DNA of 64,000 nucleotides from Holophagaceae bacterium (GTDB lineage Bacteria; Acidobacteriota; Holophagae; Holophagales; Holophagaceae). The stretch is from positions 682,001 to 746,000 of the forward strand of contig JADKJH010000001.1 in assembly GCA_016722505.1 (NCBI GenBank), written 5' to 3'. Below are positions 1 to 7,103 of the stretch, piece after piece. The notes below the pieces were generated by a model. The model saw nothing but the letters and a program-made list of their open reading frames with translations. It had not been told where the DNA came from and made no database searches. The position numbers and the translations under genes were made by a program. Each line of letters starts with the position of its first letter. Within the stretch, counting starts at the first letter, position 1.

Positions 1-2
1 AG

Positions 3-320
3 TTGGAAGAATTGATGCCCGGAGTGCACCCCGTCATCGTCGACCTGCGCCCCCGGGATGAATTCCTTGGCAAGCACGGCCACATTCGCAGCGCCATCTC
101 GGTTCCTCTGTCTGAACTCAGGACCCGCCTAGAAGAGATCCGAAAGGAGTCAAAGGGCAAACCGGTGGTGCTTGTGGACGAAACGGACGAACTTTCCCAC
201 GAGATCAAACGGGTCTTTGAAGCCAATGGTTTCACGTGGCTTTACGTGTTGAAAGGCGGCCTGCGGGCTTGGCGCGCAGGCAACCTGCCGATCTACAAAG
301 CAGAGCAGGATTCACGCTAG
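3..320 (+). CDS. Rhodanese-like domain protein, 5' end cut by window edge
   Basis: About 105 residues are visible and the reading frame runs off the left edge, so the true start may lie outside the window. The pattern of an early DLRPRDEF motif, a middle hydrophobic strand (PVVLV) and the closing LKGGLRAWRAGNLPI segment is the rhodanese fold. The position where an active rhodanese carries its catalytic Cys (after the PVVL strand, C-x4-R) reads VDETDELS here, with no Cys. I infer a non-catalytic rhodanese domain, perhaps the C-terminal part of a larger protein. Its last bases overlap the end of the opposite-strand YbaK remnant. Confidence 0.75.
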   Translation: MEELMPGVHPVIVDLRPRDEFLGKHGHIRSAISVPLSELRTRLEEIRKESKGKPVVLVDETDELSHEIKRVFEANGFTWLYVLKGGLRAWRAGNLPIYKAEQDSR

Positions 321-792
321 ACCCGCCTCGACTTGAACCACCCGCAAAACCTTATTCAAGTCCTTCGGATCCATCTCCACCAGGAATCCCCGGCTGCCGC
401 CATTGATATAAATACGCGGCAGATCAAAGATGGTGGCCTCCGCCTAGACGGTCATTGGTTTCTTTGTGCCAAAGGGCGAAGTGCCGCCCACCATATATCC
501 GCTATGCCGCTGAGCGATTTCAGGTTTGCAAGGCCGCACAGACTTTGCACCGATCTGGCGCGCAAAGGGTTTTAGTGCTCACCTCAAGGTCACCGTGCAT
601 AAGCACGATCAGCGGCGAAGCACCTTCGTCCTCCATCACGAGGGTTTTGATGACCGCGTGCTCGGGGACGCCCAGTTCACGCGCGGAGACACTTGTTCCG
701 CCCTTCTCCTCGTACCGATACAAATGCTCGGTGAAACAGACGCCCTGTTGCTTGAGGAGGCGCGTAGCGTTGGTGGAGGGAGCCTTGTTCAT
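312..792 (-). pseudogene. YbaK/ProX-type aminoacyl-tRNA deacylase, frameshifted and with an internal stop
   Basis: The first part (792 down to about 565) encodes a YbaK-like N-terminus with the LGVPEHAVIKTLVM and LMHGDLEVSTKTL segments. The family continuation (ARQIGAKSVRPCKPEIAQ, then HSGYMVGGTSPFGTKKPMTV and IYINGGSRGFLVEMDP) is found in a different frame, so a frameshift lies near 561-566. In that second frame a TAG stop lies at 444-446, between PMTV and AEATIFDLPRIY, where the family has no stop. Intact members hydrolyse mischarged aminoacyl-tRNA, such as Cys-tRNA(Pro). Two separate lesions argue for a true pseudogene rather than a single sequencing error. The remnant stop at 312-314 overlaps the rhodanese gene tail. 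Confidence 0.85.
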
Positions 793-828
793 AGAATCAC
801 CCTAAAACGTTTCCAGCTAGGAGCCGAT

Positions 829-856
829 TTGATTATTAGATGTTCAAACATATAAT
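829..856 (+). promoter_or_regulatory. Sigma-70-type promoter for the ygiD-like gene
   Basis: TTGATT at 829-834 and a perfect TATAAT at 851-856 are separated by 16 bases in an AT-rich gap, 50 bases before the dioxygenase start at 907. The spacer holds a short inverted repeat (ATGTT/AACAT at 840-851) that could be an operator. This is inferred from sequence only. Confidence 0.55.
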
Positions 857-906
857 ATTGATACGGGCCAACACCGGCCCACTTTTCCAAGCCATCAGGT
901 GCGTGC

Positions 907-1689
907 ATGCGTCAACCGTCTCTCTTTGTATCCCATGGTTCCCCTTTGCTGGCCCTGGACGGCGGCGCCTATGGCGGGGGCCTGCGTCGCTTCGCAGATG
1001 GTTTGCCAGTGCAGCCCAAAGCCATACTTGCCGTATCTGCACACTGGCAGGCCCATCTGCCGGTGCGCATCACCACGGCCGAAACACCAGGCATCATCCA
1101 TGATTTCAGCGGGTTCCCAGCTGACCTATACGCACTAGACTACCCAGCGCCGGGTAGCCCCAAGTTGGCAAGTGAGACCGCCCTGTTGCTGGGGGCCGAA
1201 GGTTTCAACTCGGTCGCCGATCCACAACGCGGCCTCGATCATGGTGTCTGGTCCGTGCTCCGCCACGCCTTTCCGAGCGCGGATATTCCCGTCGTCCAAA
1301 TCACGCTGCCGGTTATCGAGCCAGTGCGCTTGGCGGTGCTGGGCAGTGTCCTCGCGCCCCTTCGAAACGAAGGAGTGCTCATTCTCGGGACAGGAGGGCT
1401 CGTCCACAACCTGCGGCGGGTGCGCTGGGACAGTGCCGCCGACTCGGTCGAGCCATGGGCTCTCGAAGCCGAAGCGTGGTTCATGGAGCGCATCGAGGGC
1501 AGGCGGAACGATGAGCTTTTCCGCCACCGGGAATTGCTGCCCTTCAGCGTCGAGGCGGCTCCCACAACCGAACATCTCGATCCCCTATTCTTGGCACTCG
1601 GCGCTTCCGATGAACAGGATTCGTTGACCACTGTGTTTGAAGGCTTCCAGATGGGAAACCTCTCACTCCGCAGCTTCGCATGGATGTGA
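907..1689 (+). CDS. ygiD: DODA-type (class III) extradiol ring-cleavage dioxygenase
   Basis: The 260-residue protein has the usual length and motifs of the YgiD/DODA family: VSHGSP at the N-terminus (His10), SAHW (His46), IHDFSGFP (His65) and GLDHGVWSVL near residue 112. The conserved histidines bind the active-site metal. Family members open catechol rings such as that of 4,5-DOPA; the physiological substrate in most bacteria is unknown. It is cytosolic, with no signal peptide. A TTGATT/TATAAT promoter lies just upstream. It is monocistronic and convergent with pfkA, whose stop is 7 bases away. There is no strong ribosome binding site before the ATG. Confidence 0.85.
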   Translation: MRQPSLFVSHGSPLLALDGGAYGGGLRRFADGLPVQPKAILAVSAHWQAHLPVRITTAETPGIIHDFSGFPADLYALDYPAPGSPKLASETALLLGAEGFNSVADPQRGLDHGVWSVLRHAFPSADIPVVQITLPVIEPVRLAVLGSVLAPLRNEGVLILGTGGLVHNLRRVRWDSAADSVEPWALEAEAWFMERIEGRRNDELFRHRELLPFSVEAAPTTEHLDPLFLALGASDEQDSLTTVFEGFQMGNLSLRSFAWM

Positions 1690-1696
1690 TTCCCGC

Positions 1697-2803
1697 CTAA
1701 TCGCCAAAGCAGATCCCCAGATCCCGCCCGGTCAAGAGCGTGTCGCTGTTCAGGGGAACAGCCTTCATGCGCCCTGCTACTTGTTCCAAAGGCACGTAGT
1801 CCACGTTCGGGAATGCGAGTGCCACCATGATGCCACTTTGGCCCTCATCCAAAGCCCGGATCGCGGCGGCGCCGAAGCGAAGGGCCGTCAGGCGGTCGAA
1901 AGCTGTCGGGCTGCCGCCCCGCAGCAGATGGCCCAGCACCACCAACCGGCAATCCTTGCCAGTGATCTCCTGAAGTTCAGCGGTGACATGCTCACCGATG
2001 CCCCCTAGGCGTTCTGCGCGGCCTGTATCCGCCGCTGCCGCCACGGCCCGATGGCCATTCACGGGACTGGCGCCCTCGGCCACCACCACCAGTGAATCCA
2101 AGCGGCCTTCCTGATCCCGGGCGCGGATGCGGGCGGCCACTTTCTCAAGATCATAGGGAATCTCAGGGATGAGGATGGCGTGGACGCCTCCAGCGATTCC
2201 CGAGTTGAGGGCGATCCAGCCCGCGTACCGGCCCATGACTTCGATCACCATCACCCGCTGATGGCTTTGGGCGGTGCTGTGCAGCCGATCTAGGCACTCG
2301 GTGGCGAAGGCCACCGCCGTATCGAAACCGAAGGTGGTGACCGTCTTGTCCAGGTCGTTGTCAATGGTCTTGGGCACACCGACCACCCGCAGGCCCTTTT
2401 GCGACAAGGCGTGGGCAATGGTGAGCGACCCGTCGCCCCCCACGATCACAAGCGCGTCCAACTCGCGCTTGGCGAAGAATTCCAGGATTTCATCAGAGCG
2501 ATCCACCTCTTTCACGCTGCCATCCGGCATGTGCAGTGGAAAATGCAGGGGATTGCCCTTGTTGGTAGTCCCCAGGATGGTGCCCCCCAAGTGCGCGATG
2601 CCCGACACGCGCTCCCGGGTGAGACGCATCAAACCGCCATCGGAATAGCGCTCAGGGAAAAATATCCCATTGAATCCATCCCTGATTCCATAGCACTCCC
2701 AACCGCGGTTGTGGGCGCTCATCGCCACTGCGCGGATCACCGCATTCAGGCCAGGAGCGTCTCCGCCCCCAGTATTGATGGCAACGCGGCGGACGCTCGA
2801 CAT
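1697..2803 (-). CDS. pfkA: 6-phosphofructokinase, mixed-signature group III type
   Basis: The 368-residue protein phosphorylates fructose 6-phosphate to the 1,6-bisphosphate in glycolysis. It begins with the nucleotide-binding NTGGGDAPGLN, followed by VGGDGSLTIA (residues 121-130), PKTIDNDL (144-151), the MGRYAGWIAL segment and LGHLLRGGSPTAFDR. Gly in GGDGS is typical of ATP-dependent enzymes, while Lys in PKTIDND is the residue typical of pyrophosphate-dependent enzymes (ATP enzymes have PGTIDND). This combination is known in the group III PFKs, some of which use ATP, so the phosphoryl donor cannot be read off. An AAGGTG ribosome binding site precedes the ATG. Confidence 0.9.
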   Translation of the reverse strand: MSSVRRVAINTGGGDAPGLNAVIRAVAMSAHNRGWECYGIRDGFNGIFFPERYSDGGLMRLTRERVSGIAHLGGTILGTTNKGNPLHFPLHMPDGSVKEVDRSDEILEFFAKRELDALVIVGGDGSLTIAHALSQKGLRVVGVPKTIDNDLDKTVTTFGFDTAVAFATECLDRLHSTAQSHQRVMVIEVMGRYAGWIALNSGIAGGVHAILIPEIPYDLEKVAARIRARDQEGRLDSLVVVAEGASPVNGHRAVAAAADTGRAERLGGIGEHVTAELQEITGKDCRLVVLGHLLRGGSPTAFDRLTALRFGAAAIRALDEGQSGIMVALAFPNVDYVPLEQVAGRMKAVPLNSDTLLTGRDLGICFGD

Positions 2804-2885
2804 GGCACACCTTGGAGAGAGGAGAAAAGCATAGCCCAGTCTGTCCAGTTATTCCCGGCCTTCCCAGCAGAAACCCGAAGTGGAT

Positions 2886-3701
2886 TCAGGATTCCCAGAA
2901 CGCCGGTGTTCCTGAATCAACCAATTGGAAATGCAGCCCTTGTGTCACAGCTGGATCCAGGGCCACGCCATCCAAAGATTCCAGGGCGGGGATGCCCGCA
3001 TCCTTCAGGAAGGCCATTGTGGTTTCCACCGACTTCACGCGGAGCATGAGCGAAGCTATTTCATCCTTGCCCCATGGAACCAAGCGGAGAGCTAGCTGTT
3101 CCGCCAAGCGCCACGCCGCGGCATCCACTTTGGGAATGTCGCATAAGAAGCGACCCCAAGCAGGCGTAGCTTCTTGCGGGTCGCGCACGCCAATTTGGAT
3201 TTCCTGCACTCCGACCAGCCCCAAGGATCCTCCGCCAGAAGCCGCGAAAGCGTCACGATGACCTCCTTGCCAGGCATCGTGGTCGAAATTGTACTCGACA
3301 AGGAAAGCGATTCCCGGCGCGTCCAGCAACCCCTGGATTTCAAGCTCAGTCCAGTTCTCGGAGGCAATGCCTGATCCAAAGGGAACACCCCATCCGGCCA
3401 ACATGCTGACCGCCTCGGAGATTGGCATGGTTGATTCGAAGGCCAGACCGCCAAGGCGGGCGCCGCCATCCGCACCTTCCCATATATCCGGCTTCCCGAA
3501 ACGCTTTTCCTTGAAGCGGCAGAACTCCAGATTCAAATTCCCCGCGCAGACACCACCGCTCCACAAATCCCCGTAGTCGCCAAACTCCCAAGCCACCGGC
3601 AGGCCGAAACCCTCCACGAAAAGACGCAGGAGCACCGTGGGATCTTCCGCCTCGATCATTACGTGGTCCAGGGTTCGTACTACAGGAAAGGGTTCCATCA
3701 T
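2886..3701 (-). CDS. VOC (glyoxalase/bleomycin-resistance fold) family protein
   Basis: The 271-residue product starts at the ATG-ATG pair at 3701. An upstream in-frame extension is possible, but that start overlaps the DinB gene. The N-terminal half (VRTLDHVMIEAEDP, then the FGLPVAWEFGDYG segment) is a typical VOC module, and the second half (VGVQEIQIGVRDPQEA to the FLKDAGIPALES segment) is a second, more divergent module, so the protein looks like a tandem VOC. The family includes metal-dependent dioxygenases, glyoxalases and resistance proteins; no specific reaction can be assigned. The start codon overlaps the TGA of the broken DinB gene (ATGA), suggesting an ancestral coupled pair. Confidence 0.7.
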   Translation of the reverse strand: MMEPFPVVRTLDHVMIEAEDPTVLLRLFVEGFGLPVAWEFGDYGDLWSGGVCAGNLNLEFCRFKEKRFGKPDIWEGADGGARLGGLAFESTMPISEAVSMLAGWGVPFGSGIASENWTELEIQGLLDAPGIAFLVEYNFDHDAWQGGHRDAFAASGGGSLGLVGVQEIQIGVRDPQEATPAWGRFLCDIPKVDAAAWRLAEQLALRLVPWGKDEIASLMLRVKSVETTMAFLKDAGIPALESLDGVALDPAVTQGLHFQLVDSGTPAFWES

Positions 3702-4211
3702 GAAGAGCCCAGTGGACACGATGCATTCCACGCCTGGACGCCTGGTATGTTCCTGCGGATTTGACGGGCGTGGACCTCGAGATGCTCGGCGTAGATCCTC
3801 AGCCAATCAGCGTCCGAATAGGAACCGCTATGGCTATGCTGGCCAGCGCGGTTCCAGGCTTCTTCGGGCAACCGCCGCAGCATGGTCACCGTATTGGACC
3901 GGACTGCTTCGATGGTTCGGAATGCCAGTTCCACGTCGTGGCCGGGATAGTCGAAAGCCTCGGCCCATTTGTTCTCGTCGTAACCAACGATGAGGGGTTC
4001 TTTTTCGGCCAACAGGAGGCGGATTCTCGTCGCGCCATAGGTTTCCAGAATCCGCGCAGTGGACCACGATCTCGTGGGCACTCCACTTGCCAGCCCCGGG
4101 CCGCCACTGACGGGCCTCGGCGGGAACTTCCGACCAAGCCAACCTGAGGAGCGCAGGCCCGGATCCATAACGAGTGAGATAGGCGTCCCGTTCTGACTTT
4201 CCAAGGGCCAT
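3698..4211 (-). pseudogene. DinB family protein with a single-base frameshift
   Basis: The N-terminal frame (MALGKSERDAYLTRYGSG to the AGKWSAHEIVVHCADS segment) and the C-terminal frame (ETYGATRIRLLLAEKEP to SYSDADWLRIYAEHLE) are two halves of one DinB four-helix protein. They join perfectly if one C of the CC at 4045-4046 (plus strand) is removed. DinB proteins use three histidines for metal and often act in thiol-dependent chemistry; HEIVVHCADS and YAEHLEVHA carry the expected histidines. The rejoined length, about 170 residues, is normal. It is either a recent null mutation or one base error. The stop overlaps the VOC start. Confidence 0.8.
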
Positions 4212-4261
4212 GGGGGCCTCCAGACAAGTGGAAGCATAGCAACAGACTGGATTTTGGTTGA

Positions 4262-5605
4262 TCAGAACTGTTGGGGCTGGTGCTCACGGATGGTTTCCAC
4301 CGCGCGGTCCACCACCTCCGGCCAGTCGCCGGGCCGCCGTTGCCGGATGAGTTGAATGGATGGGTACCAGGGACTATCCTCACGGGAAAGAAGCCAGCGC
4401 CAATCCGCCACGTAGGGTAGAAGCCCGATGGATTTCCGGCCCAACGCGCCCGCAAGGTGAAGCACTGAAGTGCAAACCGACAGGGTTATGTCCATATGTG
4501 CCAATACCGCCGCTGTATCGCCAAAATCCGCCAGTTCAGGCCCAAGATTCCGGACACCAGGCAGCTGTTCCAAATCCCCCGGTTTCGGGTCTTTCTGGAG
4601 GCCGATCAGTTCCGTCTCTTCAAGGTCCAGAAGCGGCGACAGGAGGGAAGGATCCATGGATCTTTCCGAATCATTCACGTGGCCAGGGCTGCCGCGCCAA
4701 ACAAGCCCGACCCGCCGCCCCCGCCGGGGGCCAAGGCGCCTGCCCCAAGCCGCCACAAGGCCAGGTTCAGAGCGGACGTATGGGATTTCCGCCGGAATTT
4801 CTTCCACCTTCAGCTTCATCACGTTAGGAAGGCTGAGTAGAGGAAGGTGGTAATCGAAATGCGGCAAGGGTTCTCCGGCCGCCACCAACTCATCTATTCC
4901 CCCCACACCGCGCAGCAGCGGGAGCAAGGCTTTCTGCCCCTCGAATATGACCTTGCCTTCACGCAGCAACGTGGCCAGGCGGATGAATTGTATGGTGTCT
5001 CCAAATCCCTGCTCGGCATGGATCAAAAGGGTTTTCCCATCCAAGGATTCACCATTCCAGCGTGGAGCATTGAAGGACCGGCGCGCTTTGCGCCCTTCTT
5101 CCAGATTCCAACGGCATTCATACAGCTCGAATCCCGATTCGAAATCGCCTTGGGCCAGTTTCAAATTTGCCAACCCGAATTCCGCATCCACGAAATCCGG
5201 TTTAAGCGCCAGGGCGCGCTTGAAAGATGACTCCGCTTCTTCAAGACGGGAGAGCGCGCGGTAGATCGTTCCAAGGTTGTGATGGATGGCGGGAGAATCC
5301 GGGTTCATCTTCTCCGCTTGGGATTGGGCGGACAGCGACTCCTCCAAGCGGCCAAGGGATTTAAGCACCACGCCCATGTTGGAGAGGGCCAACGCCGAAT
5401 GGGGATCCGAGTCGAGGGCCCGGCGCAGATAATCCAAGGCCGTCTCCTCGTCACCGGCCCGGTGGCTCAGGATGCCCAGGTTGCAGAGAGCGCCCGAAAG
5501 GCGGGGATCATGCCGAAGAGCTGCGCGGTACACTGCTTCCGCTTCTTTCAAACGGCCTGCGCGATGATGTTCAAAGGCCATCATGTAGAGGTGCTGCGCG
5601 ATCAT
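4262..5605 (-). CDS. TPR protein with a glycosyltransferase-9-like C-terminal domain
   Basis: The product is 447 residues from MIAQHLYM; a 10-residue longer start exists at 5635. The first half holds about five tetratricopeptide repeats (AEAVYRAALRHDPRLSGALC, ALDYLRRALDSDPHSALALS and further copies). The second half contains GKTLLIHAEQGFGDTIQFIR, GLVWRGSPGHVNDSERSMD and the late DITLSVCTSVLHLAGALG segment, the features of TPR-linked GT9/heptosyltransferase-like proteins. Such proteins are thought to glycosylate proteins or surface glycans; the substrate here is unknown. No signal peptide or membrane segment is visible. It stands alone between a DinB remnant and the divergent GlsB gene. Confidence 0.75.
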   Translation of the reverse strand: MIAQHLYMMAFEHHRAGRLKEAEAVYRAALRHDPRLSGALCNLGILSHRAGDEETALDYLRRALDSDPHSALALSNMGVVLKSLGRLEESLSAQSQAEKMNPDSPAIHHNLGTIYRALSRLEEAESSFKRALALKPDFVDAEFGLANLKLAQGDFESGFELYECRWNLEEGRKARRSFNAPRWNGESLDGKTLLIHAEQGFGDTIQFIRLATLLREGKVIFEGQKALLPLLRGVGGIDELVAAGEPLPHFDYHLPLLSLPNVMKLKVEEIPAEIPYVRSEPGLVAAWGRRLGPRRGRRVGLVWRGSPGHVNDSERSMDPSLLSPLLDLEETELIGLQKDPKPGDLEQLPGVRNLGPELADFGDTAAVLAHMDITLSVCTSVLHLAGALGRKSIGLLPYVADWRWLLSREDSPWYPSIQLIRQRRPGDWPEVVDRAVETIREHQPQQF

Positions 5606-5761
5606 TGTTCCTTTTCTCCGCACTCCAGAATACAAAAACTAAACGGAATTGTGGCCGGGCCTTGGTGGATTCAAGCGGCACGACCAAGGCAGATGGTTTG
5701 ACGTTTACCCCGCTGCGTCGTAGGCTTCGCCATTGCGAGCATGCGAACAAAGGGAATCGCC

Positions 5762-6019
5762 ATGTTGAACCTGATCTGGAAATTCATCCTCGGCCTCCTA
5801 ATTGGTTTCACGGCGAGGATCCTCCTGCCTGGCACCGACCCCATCGGGTTCTGGCTTACGGGGATCATCGGGGTCGTGGGATCCTTCGGTGGACATTTCC
5901 TTGCCAGCGCAGTGGGCCTGGAGTCCGGCGAAAAGCCAAGCGGACGCTTTTTTAGCGCCCTCATCAGCGTTGCGGGCGCCGTCCTCCTGCTGCTCGCGCT
6001 GCGCTTCCTTCGCCATTAA
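5762..6019 (+). CDS. GlsB/YeaQ/YmgE family small membrane protein
   Basis: The 85-residue protein from MLNLIWKFILG has three hydrophobic segments with the family features FTARILLPG and a Gly-rich GIIGVVGSFGGHFLA segment. It was formerly called transglycosylase-associated protein. Members are inner-membrane proteins often induced under stress; their biochemical role is unknown. An in-frame ATG seven codons upstream is an alternative start. It precedes the DUF4126 gene by 15 bases, so the two may be co-transcribed. Confidence 0.8.
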   Translation: MLNLIWKFILGLLIGFTARILLPGTDPIGFWLTGIIGVVGSFGGHFLASAVGLESGEKPSGRFFSALISVAGAVLLLLALRFLRH

Positions 6020-6034
6020 TAGGCCTGAATTCCC

Positions 6035-7015
6035 ATGATTCCCATGGCGCCGCTCTCCACCCTCACCGGCATCCTCGGCCTTTCCGTCGTTTCGGGAATC
6101 AACCTCTATCTCGCAGTGCTCACAGTGGGGCTGGCAGAGCGCTTTCACTGGATCTCAGGGCTTCCGCCAGAGCTTCATGTCCTAGCCCATCCGGCGGTGC
6201 TCATCGCCGCGGGCTTGCTGTTCCTTATCGAATTCTTCGCCGACAAGGTGCCCTTCATCACGGTGATCTGGGACGGCATCCATACCTTTGTGAGACCTAT
6301 CGGCGGAGCGCTGCTGGCCCTTGGCGCGGCGGGCAACCTGCATCCCACCGTGCAGGTCATCGCCATGCTCGCTGGCGGCACCATCGCCCTGGGCACTCAT
6401 GGTTCCAAAATGGGTTTCCGCCTGCTGGCCCACACGGCGCCGGAACCCACTGCCCACAGCCTCATCAGCGTCGCTGAAGATGTAGGTGTGGTGGGGCTAT
6501 TGGCCTTGGCCTACAGCCATCCGTACGTGGCGCTGCCCGTGCTGGCCGGCATCATTCTGCTCACCGCTTTGATGCTGCCCCTGCTCTTCCGCGTGCTGCA
6601 CTTCCTGCTGGCGGGTTTCGCGGGGCGTGTCATGTCCTGGGTTCGCCACGCTGGGCGCCACGAGGTTTCCGAATGGGCCGAACTGGCGATCCTAGAGTTG
6701 GACGCGAAGGGCAGCCAACACGTGGTGCGGGCTTTCGCCCGCAAGGTCCGGGGTGCACCGCGTTTGAAGGATGGCTTCCTGGCCCGCATCGGGGACCGCT
6801 GGCACTTTATCCACCGCGGTCTGTTCAAAACGAAGGCCATCGCCATGGACGAAAGCAGCATAGACCCGCTTCGTGTGGGCAAGGGCCTGATCTGGGACTC
6901 CCTGGTTTTTCTGCGGGATGGCAAGGCCCAGGTTTTCTTCCTTCCTAAAGATTGGGCGAGGAGCTTCCATGGCGAGATTGAGAAACCTGCACGAAGCCTC
7001 AAGGAAGTGTTCTGA
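6035..7015 (+). CDS. DUF4126 multi-pass membrane protein
   Basis: The 326-residue protein starts with LTGILGLSVVSGINLYLAVL and continues with several hydrophobic helices and the FADKVPFITVIWDGIHTFVRP segment, the hallmark of DUF4126. After about residue 195 a soluble tail of some 130 residues follows (ELAILELDAKGSQHVVRAFA and onward), longer than the core domain. Function is unknown; it lies in the cytoplasmic membrane. Two start codons three codons apart (6035 and 6044) cannot be separated. It follows the GlsB gene closely. Confidence 0.7.
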   Translation: MIPMAPLSTLTGILGLSVVSGINLYLAVLTVGLAERFHWISGLPPELHVLAHPAVLIAAGLLFLIEFFADKVPFITVIWDGIHTFVRPIGGALLALGAAGNLHPTVQVIAMLAGGTIALGTHGSKMGFRLLAHTAPEPTAHSLISVAEDVGVVGLLALAYSHPYVALPVLAGIILLTALMLPLLFRVLHFLLAGFAGRVMSWVRHAGRHEVSEWAELAILELDAKGSQHVVRAFARKVRGAPRLKDGFLARIGDRWHFIHRGLFKTKAIAMDESSIDPLRVGKGLIWDSLVFLRDGKAQVFFLPKDWARSFHGEIEKPARSLKEVF

Positions 7016-7103
7016 GGATGGACCCGGAATAGCCATGGAAATTATTCCATCGTCTTGCGAGGCATCCTGGTAGCGTGGAGGGATTCCGTCCGCAGGAGTC
7101 CAA

